From: Actinomycetota bacterium
Lineage (GTDB): Bacteria > Actinomycetota > Actinomycetes > Nanopelagicales > Nanopelagicaceae
Length of the DNA stretch: 8,392 nt
Direction: 5' to 3'
Assembly: GCA_010032085.1 (NCBI GenBank)
Contig: RGYL01000024.1
Coordinates: 1 to 8,392 of the forward strand
Shown: positions 1 to 5,141 of the stretch, one piece after another
Position numbering within the stretch: the first letter of the stretch is position 1
How the letters are laid out: every line of letters begins with the position of its first letter
Position numbers and translations under genes: made by a program
Notes under the pieces: generated by a model
Database searches by the model: none
What the model saw: only the letters and a program-made list of their open reading frames with translations
Told to the model about the DNA's origin: nothing

Positions 1-474
1 GTCGATGCCTTTCTGGATACGGCAATTCGCTCCGGATTGAAATTAACTCCCGCAGAAATAGATCAATATCTTCTAGAGATGGTTAAGTTTGCAGAATTAG
101 TTGGCATCGATCCCGCAGTTACTCCTAAGAGTAAGAGCGAACTAGATGAATATTTTCTCAGGATTCAACCGGAACTAGTTGCAAGTGATGATGCAAAGCG
201 CGCTGCACTTTTTATCGCTCTCCCGCCACTTCCTCCCTTGTTGCGTTTTGGAACTCCGATTGCCCCGCTTTGGGGTGGAATCACTTCTTTAGCAGCCGCT
301 TCTCTCCCTAAATGGGCGCGTCGACTTTATGGGTGGCCATCATTTCCGGGCCAAGAAGTACCAACAGATTTAGCTCTAAAAACTACTCGTGCAGCGCTAT
401 CAACTCTTCCCGCTTGGTTTAGGGAGAGTCCGCAACTGCGAGAAGCCAAAGCTCGAATGGGCCGGGCTTCATGA
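1..474 (+). CDS. MpaB-type oxygenase (DUF2236), C-terminal part; 5' end outside window
   Basis: The frame is open from base 1 to the TGA at 472-474, giving 157 visible residues, so the gene begins upstream. A TTG at 37 could act as a start, but the codons before it (VDAFLDTAIRSG) already fit the family, so I treat it as internal. The visible part resembles the C-terminal half of the DUF2236/MpaB family, the group that includes the oxygenase MpaB and latex-clearing protein Lcp. It has a helix opening with LTPAEIDQYLLEM (from residue 15), then AELVGIDP, LDEYFLRIQPEL, the proline-rich LPPLPPLLRF and, near residue 102, LPKWARRLYGWP. The histidines that bind haem or metal in this family lie in the missing N-terminal part, so activity cannot be judged. 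The substrate is unknown. The stop overlaps the next gene's ATG (ATGA), suggesting co-transcription and translational coupling. The family call is from recognised sequence pattern and is fairly secure. Confidence 0.75.
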   Translation, partial: VDAFLDTAIRSGLKLTPAEIDQYLLEMVKFAELVGIDPAVTPKSKSELDEYFLRIQPELVASDDAKRAALFIALPPLPPLLRFGTPIAPLWGGITSLAAASLPKWARRLYGWPSFPGQEVPTDLALKTTRAALSTLPAWFRESPQLREAKARMGRAS

Positions 475-1169
475 GAAAGATTTTGGTAGCAAACCTCGCC
501 GGTGGAACCGGAAAAACAACGGTAGTTCACTCTTTAGCAACCGCGTTTGCCGAGTATGGAAAGCGCGCTCTTGTGATTGATGCAGATCCAGGTGCCGCAC
601 TTACTTTTCTATCTGGCATCGAGAATCCCCGCTATTCAACCCGAGAACTCTTTGATGGGGGAGTAAAACTCGAGAACGCGATAGTGAAGAGTGCCGATCG
701 TTTCTCGCTGGTTCCAAGTGCCAGCCGGCTCTTTCATACGGACTTCAAAGGCATGGCAAAACTAGCGGAACAAATTTCAGAATTTGATGTCATCTTGCTT
801 GATAGTCCCTCCGGCCCAAGCGCTTTAATTACGCCACTTATTGATTTTGCCGATGAGATCATCGCGCCAATTGATGGCAGCATGCTTTCGATTAGGGGCG
901 TATTAAATTTGCGTGACTTCGCCTCAAAGAGCGCTACTAAACCAGAAATCCGGATTCTCGAAAATCGCATGCTCCCATGGGATGAAGAACTGCGCATTGC
1001 GGTAACTGAAGACTTCAAATTCCTTAACGTGGCTATACGTCGGGATGACTCTATTCAAGCGGCACAACTATCAACCCGCTCGGTATTAAGTGAAAACAAA
1101 AACTCCGAAATTGCCTCAGACTTTAGAGAACTGGGTTATCTCTTATTAGAGGAGATGGGACTTTTTTAG
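471..1169 (+). CDS. ParA/Soj-like P-loop ATPase lacking the signature lysine
   Basis: A 232-residue ATPase of the ParA/MinD (SIMIBI) class. The P-loop is residues 10-17 (AGGTGKTT). The switch-I-like Walker A' region is DADPGAALTFL at 37-47 and Walker B is ILLDSPSG at 108-115. The C-terminal part has RRDDSIQAAQL near 190-200, the region where ParA proteins carry a conserved Arg-rich stretch before a final helix. Family members normally read KGGxGKT(T/S), where the first Lys reaches across the sandwich dimer to the partner's phosphates; here it is Ala10, while the catalytic-loop Lys15 is kept. It is shorter than usual Soj proteins (about 250-270) and no ParB lies beside it, so a role in chromosome partition is not supported. 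It may be a divergent relative of the Soj-related Rv3213c of M. tuberculosis (from memory). The ATG overlaps the preceding stop by 4 bp, with no separate promoter visible. The cargo or partner is unknown. Confidence 0.82.
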   Translation: MRKILVANLAGGTGKTTVVHSLATAFAEYGKRALVIDADPGAALTFLSGIENPRYSTRELFDGGVKLENAIVKSADRFSLVPSASRLFHTDFKGMAKLAEQISEFDVILLDSPSGPSALITPLIDFADEIIAPIDGSMLSIRGVLNLRDFASKSATKPEIRILENRMLPWDEELRIAVTEDFKFLNVAIRRDDSIQAAQLSTRSVLSENKNSEIASDFRELGYLLLEEMGLF

Positions 1170-1174
1170 AGTCC
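1158..1174. terminator. Weak stem-loop across two convergent stop codons
   Basis: GGACT (1158-1162) pairs with AGTCC (1170-1174), leaving a 7-nt loop that contains the stop codons of both convergent genes (1166-1169). The loop is T-rich on one strand and A-rich on the other. There is no U-tract after the stem on either strand, so this is not a standard intrinsic terminator. Its position at the only junction between two opposing transcripts makes a weak bidirectional termination role possible but unproven. Confidence 0.25.
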
Positions 1175-1429
1175 AGCAAAACCGACGCGACGTTCCGCGC
1201 TATCACCAATCTCCACCGAACTTATCTTGGCCGAGGGTATTAAGTAATTTCGTCCCCGCACATCCGATAAAACTAACGGCTCATTTCCAGAGATTGATTT
1301 CTTAATTAGGGCAAGCACCTCTTCGCGATCAAGGCTCACTTCAATGGTGATCTCGCGCGCTTGGTCTGAGATGGCGATACGAATCTCGCTCTTTGCGCCC
1401 TCGCTTTTTACGTTTTTCTTTGTTGTCAT
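1166..1429 (-). CDS. DUF3107 family small protein (Rv3208A/TB9.4-like)
   Basis: An 87-residue protein. Residues 15-87 match the actinobacterial DUF3107 pattern: a strand with IRIAISDQAREITIEV, a helix DREEVLALIKKSI, then LVLSDVRGRNYLIPSAKISSVEIG and the closing ERRVGF. The function of the family is not established, as far as I know. Members usually begin close to the first strand; this one has about 14 extra Lys-rich residues (MTTKKNVKSEGAKS). No other usable start codon lies between, so the extension appears real. It lies 32 bp downstream of the TetR gene in the same direction, the arrangement I recall for Rv3208/Rv3208A in M. tuberculosis. No Shine-Dalgarno sequence precedes the ATG, but a TAGAAT box sits exactly at -12 to -7, pointing to a leaderless transcript. 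The 3' end overlaps the opposing ATPase gene by 4 bp. Confidence 0.85.
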   Translation of the reverse strand: MTTKKNVKSEGAKSEIRIAISDQAREITIEVSLDREEVLALIKKSISGNEPLVLSDVRGRNYLIPSAKISSVEIGDSAERRVGFAGL

Positions 1430-1435
1430 AACTTG

Positions 1436-1441
1436 ATTCTA
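1436..1441 (-). promoter_or_regulatory. -10 box for leaderless DUF3107 transcript
   Basis: On the minus strand TAGAAT lies at -12 to -7 relative to the A of the DUF3107 ATG (1429). This is the spacing expected when transcription starts on the start codon itself. It fits the TANNNT form common at actinobacterial -10 boxes. No purine-rich ribosome site occurs between box and ATG. The -35 region (TGAACT at 1464-1459) is a poor match to TTGACA. The box lies in the 32-bp gap after fasR, so the gene may be read both from fasR and from its own start. Confidence 0.5.
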
Positions 1442-1461
1442 TATCCGCTCACTATTTCAGT

Positions 1462-2091
1462 TCACTTAGTGAGAGGGAATCCGGAGATTCCACGCCACAG
1501 CAGGCTGGAGATGAGAGTACTTGCCCCGGTCCTATCTATCTTTCCGCCCTTTTCTAACCAATGACGGGCAGTAATTTGCGCACATCCGATCAGCCCAATT
1601 GCAAGAATCATAGATTCATCTTTAGGTAATCCAGTGTCAGCGGAGATAACAGCACTTACCGCTACGGCACAGTCATAACTCATTCGCTCAAGACGTTCAC
1701 GCACTTGTGGTTCAACGCTCATATCGCTCTCAAATAAAAGTCGAAAAGCTTCGCCCTCTCCTTCAATGAAACCGAAGTAAGCCTCGATAGTTGCCTTGAC
1801 TCGGTTGCGATTATCTCGAGTTGATGCAATCGCTTTTTGAATCGCAAAGACTAAAGAATCTATATGCAAATCAAGCACGGCGAGATAGAGATCTAACTTT
1901 GAGGGGAAATGTTGATAAAGAACGGGCTTGCTTACGCTCGCACGCTCAGCAATTTCATCCATCGAAGCAGCGTGATATCCAGAAGCTGTAAAGATTTCCA
2001 AAGCGGCTACTAGTAGTTGTGCTCGCCGCTCATCTCTCGGAAGACGAGACTTAGGTTCACTCTTAATTTCTGTGCCACTCATCACGCTCAT
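1462..2091 (-). CDS. fasR: TetR-family regulator, FasR-like (fatty acid synthase regulator)
   Basis: A 209-residue TetR protein. The N-terminal tail ends in SRLPRDERRAQLL. The helix-turn-helix spans about residues 42-65 (MDEIAERASVSKPVLYQHF), followed by KLDLYLAVLDLHIDSL and a ligand domain with DNRNRV, FIEGEGEAFRLLFESD and ending GFPLTK. This pattern closely follows my memory of M. tuberculosis Rv3208 (FasR), an acyl-CoA-responsive regulator of the fas-acpS genes; the neighbouring DUF3107 gene supports orthology. The start is chosen at ATG 2091 because GAGAGG lies 7 nt before it. An upstream in-frame GTG at 2106 would add five residues but overlaps the only purine run available to it, and an ATG at 2082 is a third option. 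The gene is divergent from mshB with about 60 bp between. Target genes are not in the window, so fas control is inferred from homology only. Confidence 0.85.
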   Translation of the reverse strand: MSVMSGTEIKSEPKSRLPRDERRAQLLVAALEIFTASGYHAASMDEIAERASVSKPVLYQHFPSKLDLYLAVLDLHIDSLVFAIQKAIASTRDNRNRVKATIEAYFGFIEGEGEAFRLLFESDMSVEPQVRERLERMSYDCAVAVSAVISADTGLPKDESMILAIGLIGCAQITARHWLEKGGKIDRTGASTLISSLLWRGISGFPLTK

Positions 2092-2098
2092 ATTAGAG

Positions 2099-2104
2099 CC
2101 TCTC
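2099..2104 (-). promoter_or_regulatory. Ribosome binding site deciding the fasR start
   Basis: GAGAGG on the minus strand, 7 nt before the ATG at 2091. This spacing is good for that ATG but places the site inside the codons following the alternative GTG at 2106, so it favours the shorter protein. Confidence 0.55.
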
Positions 2105-2111
2105 ACTCCAA

Positions 2112-2141
2112 TTCACTAGTTCGAAATCTCAAGAGTACGCT
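2112..2141 (+). promoter_or_regulatory. Candidate mshB promoter, near-leaderless
   Basis: TACGCT (2136-2141) fits TANNNT and would start transcription about 3 nt before the mshB ATG at 2151. TTCACT (2112-2117) lies 18 nt upstream and matches TTGACA at four of six positions. No Shine-Dalgarno sequence precedes the ATG, which agrees with a very short or absent leader. On the other strand TACTCT (2137-2132) overlaps this box by two bases and could serve fasR, so the divergent promoters may interfere. The short palindromes ACTAGT and TTCGAA nearby are not a convincing TetR operator. Confidence 0.35.
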
Positions 2142-2150
2142 TACCTCTAA

Positions 2151-3026
2151 ATGATTTCCTCCATCCAGCCAAGACTTCTTCTCGTACACGCGCATCCCGA
2201 TGATGAGTCAATCAACAATGGGGCGACTATGGCCTCGTATGTTGCGCGCGGAGCAAAAGTCACTCTCGTTACCTGTACGCGCGGTGAAGAGGGTGAGATC
2301 TTGGTTCCTGAATTAGCTCATCTTGCAAGCGATAAAACTGATGGCTTAGGTGCACATCGCGAGATTGAATTAGCAGCTGCGATGAACGAATTGGGTGTTA
2401 CTGATTTTCGATTCCTTGGCGCTCCAAATAAGAGTTGGCGGGATAGCGGGATGATTGGGACGCCGCAAAATGCTCGTCCCGATGTTTTCTGGAATTGCGA
2501 TTTAGATGAAGCTGCGCGTCATCTTGAGACGATCATTCATGAGGTGAAGCCACATGTACTAATCACTTACGATGAAAATGGTGGCTATGGCCACCCTGAT
2601 CACATTAAGGCTCACCAAGTTGCAATGCGAGCCGCCGAATTAGCCCGGAGCAATGGTTGGGATATCCAGAAAATTTATTGGAACACAATTCCAGTCTCAG
2701 TAATTGAAGAGGGAATAGCAGCTATGAAGGGGACCGGTGTGGATTTCTTCGGAGTTGAGAAAGCCGAGGATTTTCCCTTTGCCGCTCCAGATGAATTGGT
2801 CACAACAGTCTTCAATGGCGATGAGTTTGTAGAAAAGAAAATGGCTGCGATGAAAGCTCACCCAACACAGATAGCGGTAGATGGCCCCTTCTTTGCCCTC
2901 TCCGACAATCTCGGGTTTCGAGTTTGGGGGCGTGAGTTTTATCGTCTGGTGAAAGGCGAAGCAGCAGCACCTTTTGATGAGAAAGGGCGCGAGCTCGATT
3001 TATTTGCTGGAGTTGAACTTAATTGA
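2151..3026 (+). CDS. mshB: MshB, GlcNAc-inositol deacetylase of mycothiol synthesis
   Basis: A 291-residue zinc-dependent deacetylase of the PIG-L/LmbE family. MshB removes the acetyl group from GlcNAc-Ins to give GlcN-Ins, the second stage of cytosolic mycothiol synthesis. The motif HAHPDDE at 13-19 supplies H15 and D18 as zinc ligands and D17 as catalytic base. YDENGGYGHPDH at 140-151 supplies the third ligand, H151, and the active-site Tyr146. Other MshB-like blocks are TCTRGEEGE, WRDSGM at 96-101, KIYW at 174-177 and the C-terminal ELDLFAG. The last blocks and the length agree with MshB (about 300). The paralogue Mca, which cleaves mycothiol conjugates, shares the zinc motifs and is the main alternative. 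No mshA, mshC or mshD lies in the window. The stop overlaps the start of a small membrane-protein gene. Confidence 0.92.
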   Translation: MISSIQPRLLLVHAHPDDESINNGATMASYVARGAKVTLVTCTRGEEGEILVPELAHLASDKTDGLGAHREIELAAAMNELGVTDFRFLGAPNKSWRDSGMIGTPQNARPDVFWNCDLDEAARHLETIIHEVKPHVLITYDENGGYGHPDHIKAHQVAMRAAELARSNGWDIQKIYWNTIPVSVIEEGIAAMKGTGVDFFGVEKAEDFPFAAPDELVTTVFNGDEFVEKKMAAMKAHPTQIAVDGPFFALSDNLGFRVWGREFYRLVKGEAAAPFDEKGRELDLFAGVELN

Positions 3027-3343
3027 AAAATATTATCTCGGCGCTCTTCGGTGCCGGCGTGGGCGTTTCTGGCGTATTTCTCCACAATAGTTACAGACCT
3101 ATTGGATTAGCTGTATCACTTATTGCAATTGTGACAGGGGCATATCTGGTCCGAGAGATGTATCGCTCCATACTCTGCTCTTGGCTATTTCTAATCGGCT
3201 GGTCTTTAATTGTCATACGTGGATCAACTGTTGGTAATGGCGGTGAATTGCTTGTGGAAGCAAATCTTTACGGAAATACATTTGTGCTTGGAGGAGCAGC
3301 ATTGATAGTAATGCTCACTTTGCGGGCACGGAAAGTTAGTTAA
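3023..3343 (+). CDS. Small four-helix membrane protein downstream of mshB (DUF6113-like)
   Basis: A 106-residue hydrophobic protein with four likely membrane helices, at about residues 3-20, 27-43, 51-67 and 84-101, and short charged loops (REMYRS; an RGSTVGNGGE turn; RARK at the end). It begins with TTG within the mshB stop (TTGA, 4-bp overlap), so translation probably depends on mshB. There is no cysteine-rich or catalytic motif. A small membrane protein follows mshB in many actinobacteria (Rv1171 in M. tuberculosis; DUF6113 in Streptomyces, from memory). The pattern R-G/E-rich loop, then a glycine-rich last helix, looks similar, but the match is weak at residue level. The function is unknown. 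Its constant place beside mshB suggests a link to thiol metabolism or simply inherited gene order. The 3' end overlaps cysS by 8 bp on the opposite strand. Confidence 0.7.
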   Translation: MKNIISALFGAGVGVSGVFLHNSYRPIGLAVSLIAIVTGAYLVREMYRSILCSWLFLIGWSLIVIRGSTVGNGGELLVEANLYGNTFVLGGAALIVMLTLRARKVS

Positions 3344-4751
3344 CCCGCCAACTCCACTCTTGACCGTCTGCGGTATCACGCACCTCAATACCTAGTATTG
3401 CAAGTTGCTCTCTAAGCGAATCACTGCTTTTGAAATCTCGCTCAGCTCTCGCTTTTGCCCTAGCTTCTAGGAGGGCGCGTGCTTCATCGGGCAGAGATTT
3501 AGTGGCACGCAACTCAAGGAGATTTAGTCCGAAGAGTGGATCGAGCGCCTCAAAGAGCGCCCGCTTCTCACCAGCAGAGAACTCAGATCGCTCAATAGTT
3601 CGAAGTTTCAATATCGCCTGTGGCGTATCTAGATCGTCGCCAAATTCTTGGGCAATCTCAGTTACTAACGCAGCAACCCGACTTGAGTGCAGGGCAGAGT
3701 CACCTAACCATTCTTGATAGGACTTACGCCATCTCTCCAAAAGATTATGGGCAGCTTGAATTGAACTCCAAGACAAATCCATCTGACTGCGATAGCGATT
3801 CTCCATAAAACAAAACCGGAGCGATATCGGATCTAAGCCCCGTGCAACTACATCTTTTATTAAAATTACATTTCCAGAACTCTTTGACATCTTCCGACCT
3901 TCAAAGAGTAGATGTTCGCCATGCAGCCAGAGCGTGACTGCTTCTTCGCCGCTACCTGCAATAAGTGGATTTGATTGCGCTCTTTCATTTTCGTGATGAG
4001 GAAAGCGAAGATCGATGCCTCCGATGTGTAGGTCAACTTTCCCAGCCAGGTATTTAAGAGACATCGCGGAGCATTCGATATGCCATCCGGGAAACCCACG
4101 CCCCCAAGGCGTATCCCAGATCATTTCTTTTCGCTCACCCGCAGCCTTCCAGAGCGCCCAATCTGCGTGGAAGCGTTTTGCACCGGCTTCAGTAAATTCG
4201 TAACGATGACCCGGCTTTAGCGCATCTAATCGATTTCCACTAAGCGCCCCATAGCTTTCAAATTTAGTGGAATCAAAATAAACAGATCCATCCTCGCCCT
4301 GGTAGGCAAAACCTTTTGCCATTAAATTGTTGATCGAATCAATCATCAACTCGATACATTCACTTGCCCGGGGATATAGATCTGCGGGTTTGATATTTAA
4401 TGCGGCGCAGTCTTTATGAAAGCGATCTTCATATTCACGAGCGATTGAGTAGGGATCTCGCTTTTCGACTTTGGCGGCAGCAATCATTTTGTCTTCTTCA
4501 AAATCTTCACTCATGTGACCGACATCTGTGATGTTTTGAACCAACTTAACTTTTATCCCAGAGAACTCCAGACTTCTTCGAACTAGATCTGCGAGTAGGA
4601 AAGTCCTCAAATTTCCGATGTGGGCGTCGCGATAAACCGTCGGCCCACAGCAATAAATCCGTACCGCTTTGCCGTCACTTGCTCGTACTTCTCTTACTTC
4701 ACGGGAGAGGGTGTCGTAAATCGCAAGCGGTGCTGCATCAGCGCGCTTCAT
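3336..4751 (-). CDS. cysS: Cysteinyl-tRNA synthetase
   Basis: A class I aminoacyl-tRNA synthetase that charges tRNA-Cys. The protein is 471 residues from the ATG at 4751; positions below use this start. Visible parts are the CCGPTVY zinc/substrate loop (C35), HIGN at 44-47, GWHIECSAM with C227, HIGGIDLRFPHHENERAQ with H252 and E256 completing the zinc site, KMSKS at 287-291, and a helical C-terminal half ending in a CysRS tail (RAERDFKSSDSLREQL, then IEVRDTADG). The length is typical of CysRS. Its relative MshC is shorter and lacks this tail, so MshC is rejected. The Rossmann fold reads NITDVGHMSEDFEEDKM rather than the NVTDVDDK usual in actinobacteria. A TTG at 4760 would add three residues. 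I prefer the ATG, although GAGAGG lies only one base before it, because a GATAAT box suggests a nearly leaderless message. Confidence 0.93.
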   Translation of the reverse strand: MKRADAAPLAIYDTLSREVREVRASDGKAVRIYCCGPTVYRDAHIGNLRTFLLADLVRRSLEFSGIKVKLVQNITDVGHMSEDFEEDKMIAAAKVEKRDPYSIAREYEDRFHKDCAALNIKPADLYPRASECIELMIDSINNLMAKGFAYQGEDGSVYFDSTKFESYGALSGNRLDALKPGHRYEFTEAGAKRFHADWALWKAAGERKEMIWDTPWGRGFPGWHIECSAMSLKYLAGKVDLHIGGIDLRFPHHENERAQSNPLIAGSGEEAVTLWLHGEHLLFEGRKMSKSSGNVILIKDVVARGLDPISLRFCFMENRYRSQMDLSWSSIQAAHNLLERWRKSYQEWLGDSALHSSRVAALVTEIAQEFGDDLDTPQAILKLRTIERSEFSAGEKRALFEALDPLFGLNLLELRATKSLPDEARALLEARAKARAERDFKSSDSLREQLAILGIEVRDTADGQEWSWRVN

Positions 4752-4759
4752 ACCTCTCA

Positions 4760-4765
4760 ATTATC
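4760..4765 (-). promoter_or_regulatory. Candidate -10 box for cysS
   Basis: GATAAT on the minus strand differs from TATAAT at one base and ends 8 nt before the ATG at 4751. Transcription would begin about 2 nt before the start codon. No clear -35 element is visible at 16-18 nt spacing, so this rests on the -10 match alone. Confidence 0.35.
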
Positions 4766-4775
4766 TACGATTCTG

Positions 4776-4797
4776 TAGGATTAGGTTCTCGGCCTAA
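4776..4797 (+). promoter_or_regulatory. Candidate -10 boxes and short dyad upstream of the ferredoxin gene
   Basis: Two adjacent TANNNT boxes, TAGGAT (4776-4781) and TAGGTT (4782-4787), lie 24-36 bases before the ferredoxin GTG. An inverted repeat TTAGG (4781-4785)/CCTAA (4793-4797) with a 7-base centre covers the second box and ends just before the ribosome site. No good -35 box is seen. Either box could start the ferredoxin-dapC-manB message. The dyad may be an operator or chance. Confidence 0.25.
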
Positions 4798-4799
4798 GT

Positions 4800-4805
4800 A
4801 AGGAG
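4800..4805 (+). promoter_or_regulatory. Strong ribosome binding site for the ferredoxin GTG start
   Basis: AAGGAG with a 6-nt spacer before the GTG at 4812. It is among the best Shine-Dalgarno sequences in the window and fixes the unusual start codon. Confidence 0.7.
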
Positions 4806-4811
4806 TCGCCC

Positions 4812-5135
4812 GTGACATATGTGATCGCACTTCCATGTGTGGACGTGAAAGATAAGTCCTGTATCGAAGAATGCCCGGTTGACTGTATTTATGAAGGCGA
4901 GCGGATGCTCTATATCCAGCCGGATGAGTGCGTGGATTGTGGCGCTTGTGAACCGGTCTGCCCAGTCGAGGCGATTTATTACGAAGATGATGTCCCCTCT
5001 CAATGGGGAGAATTCAAAGATGTTAACTCCGAGTTTTTTAATGAGCTTGGCTCTCCCGGAGGTGCCAGCAAAGTTGGCGCGACCGGCAAGGATCATCCAA
5101 AGCTTCTACAGATTGAAAAGAAGCCCGAGAACTAG
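4812..5135 (+). CDS. fdxC: 7Fe ferredoxin ([3Fe-4S][4Fe-4S]), FdxC/FdxA type
   Basis: A 107-residue cytosolic electron carrier. The cysteine pattern matches 7Fe ferredoxins. C9, C17 and C50 would bind the [3Fe-4S] cluster, and C21, C40, C43 and C46 the [4Fe-4S] cluster; C25 is the usual extra, non-ligand cysteine. Conserved blocks include CIEECPVDCIYEGERMLYI, DECVDCGACEPVCPVEAI and the distal ELGSPGGASKVG, all as in mycobacterial FdxC. The acidic C-terminal part is normal for the group. The redox partner is not known from sequence; actinobacterial relatives are thought to serve cytochrome P450s or ferredoxin reductases. The GTG start at 4812 has AAGGAG 6 nt upstream. dapC follows after 6 bp, an order I recall from Rv1177/Rv1178. 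The pairing suggests co-transcription rather than a shared reaction, since DapC needs no electrons. Confidence 0.93.
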   Translation: MTYVIALPCVDVKDKSCIEECPVDCIYEGERMLYIQPDECVDCGACEPVCPVEAIYYEDDVPSQWGEFKDVNSEFFNELGSPGGASKVGATGKDHPKLLQIEKKPEN

Positions 5136-5141
5136 GACTTT

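Noticed and set aside
37..39. TTG as the start of the first gene
   Set aside because: Twelve in-frame codons before it already fit the DUF2236 pattern and there is no stop before base 1; the gene simply begins outside the window.
734..1018. Antisense 94-residue frame inside the ParA-like gene
   Set aside because: Serine- and methionine-rich with no family features; it is a shadow of a well-supported gene.
2115..2125. ACTAGT/TTCGAA as a TetR operator
   Set aside because: Each is a plain 6-bp palindrome; there is no longer dyad of the 14-20 bp size typical for TetR sites.
3322..3348. GCGGG/CCCGC repeat at the end of the membrane-protein gene as a terminator
   Set aside because: Only five pairs over a 17-nt loop and no T-run on either strand.
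3430..4203. Several short frames on the plus strand across cysS
   Set aside because: Low-complexity, Ser/Arg-rich products without ribosome sites, opposite an intact CysRS.
3336..4751. MshC (mycothiol ligase) instead of CysRS, given mshB next door
   Set aside because: Full CysRS length with the C-terminal tRNA-binding tail and a CCGPTVY start loop; MshC is shorter and lacks the tail.
4794..5096. Antisense 100-residue frame over the ferredoxin gene
   Set aside because: The opposite strand encodes an unmistakable 7Fe ferredoxin with all seven ligand cysteines.
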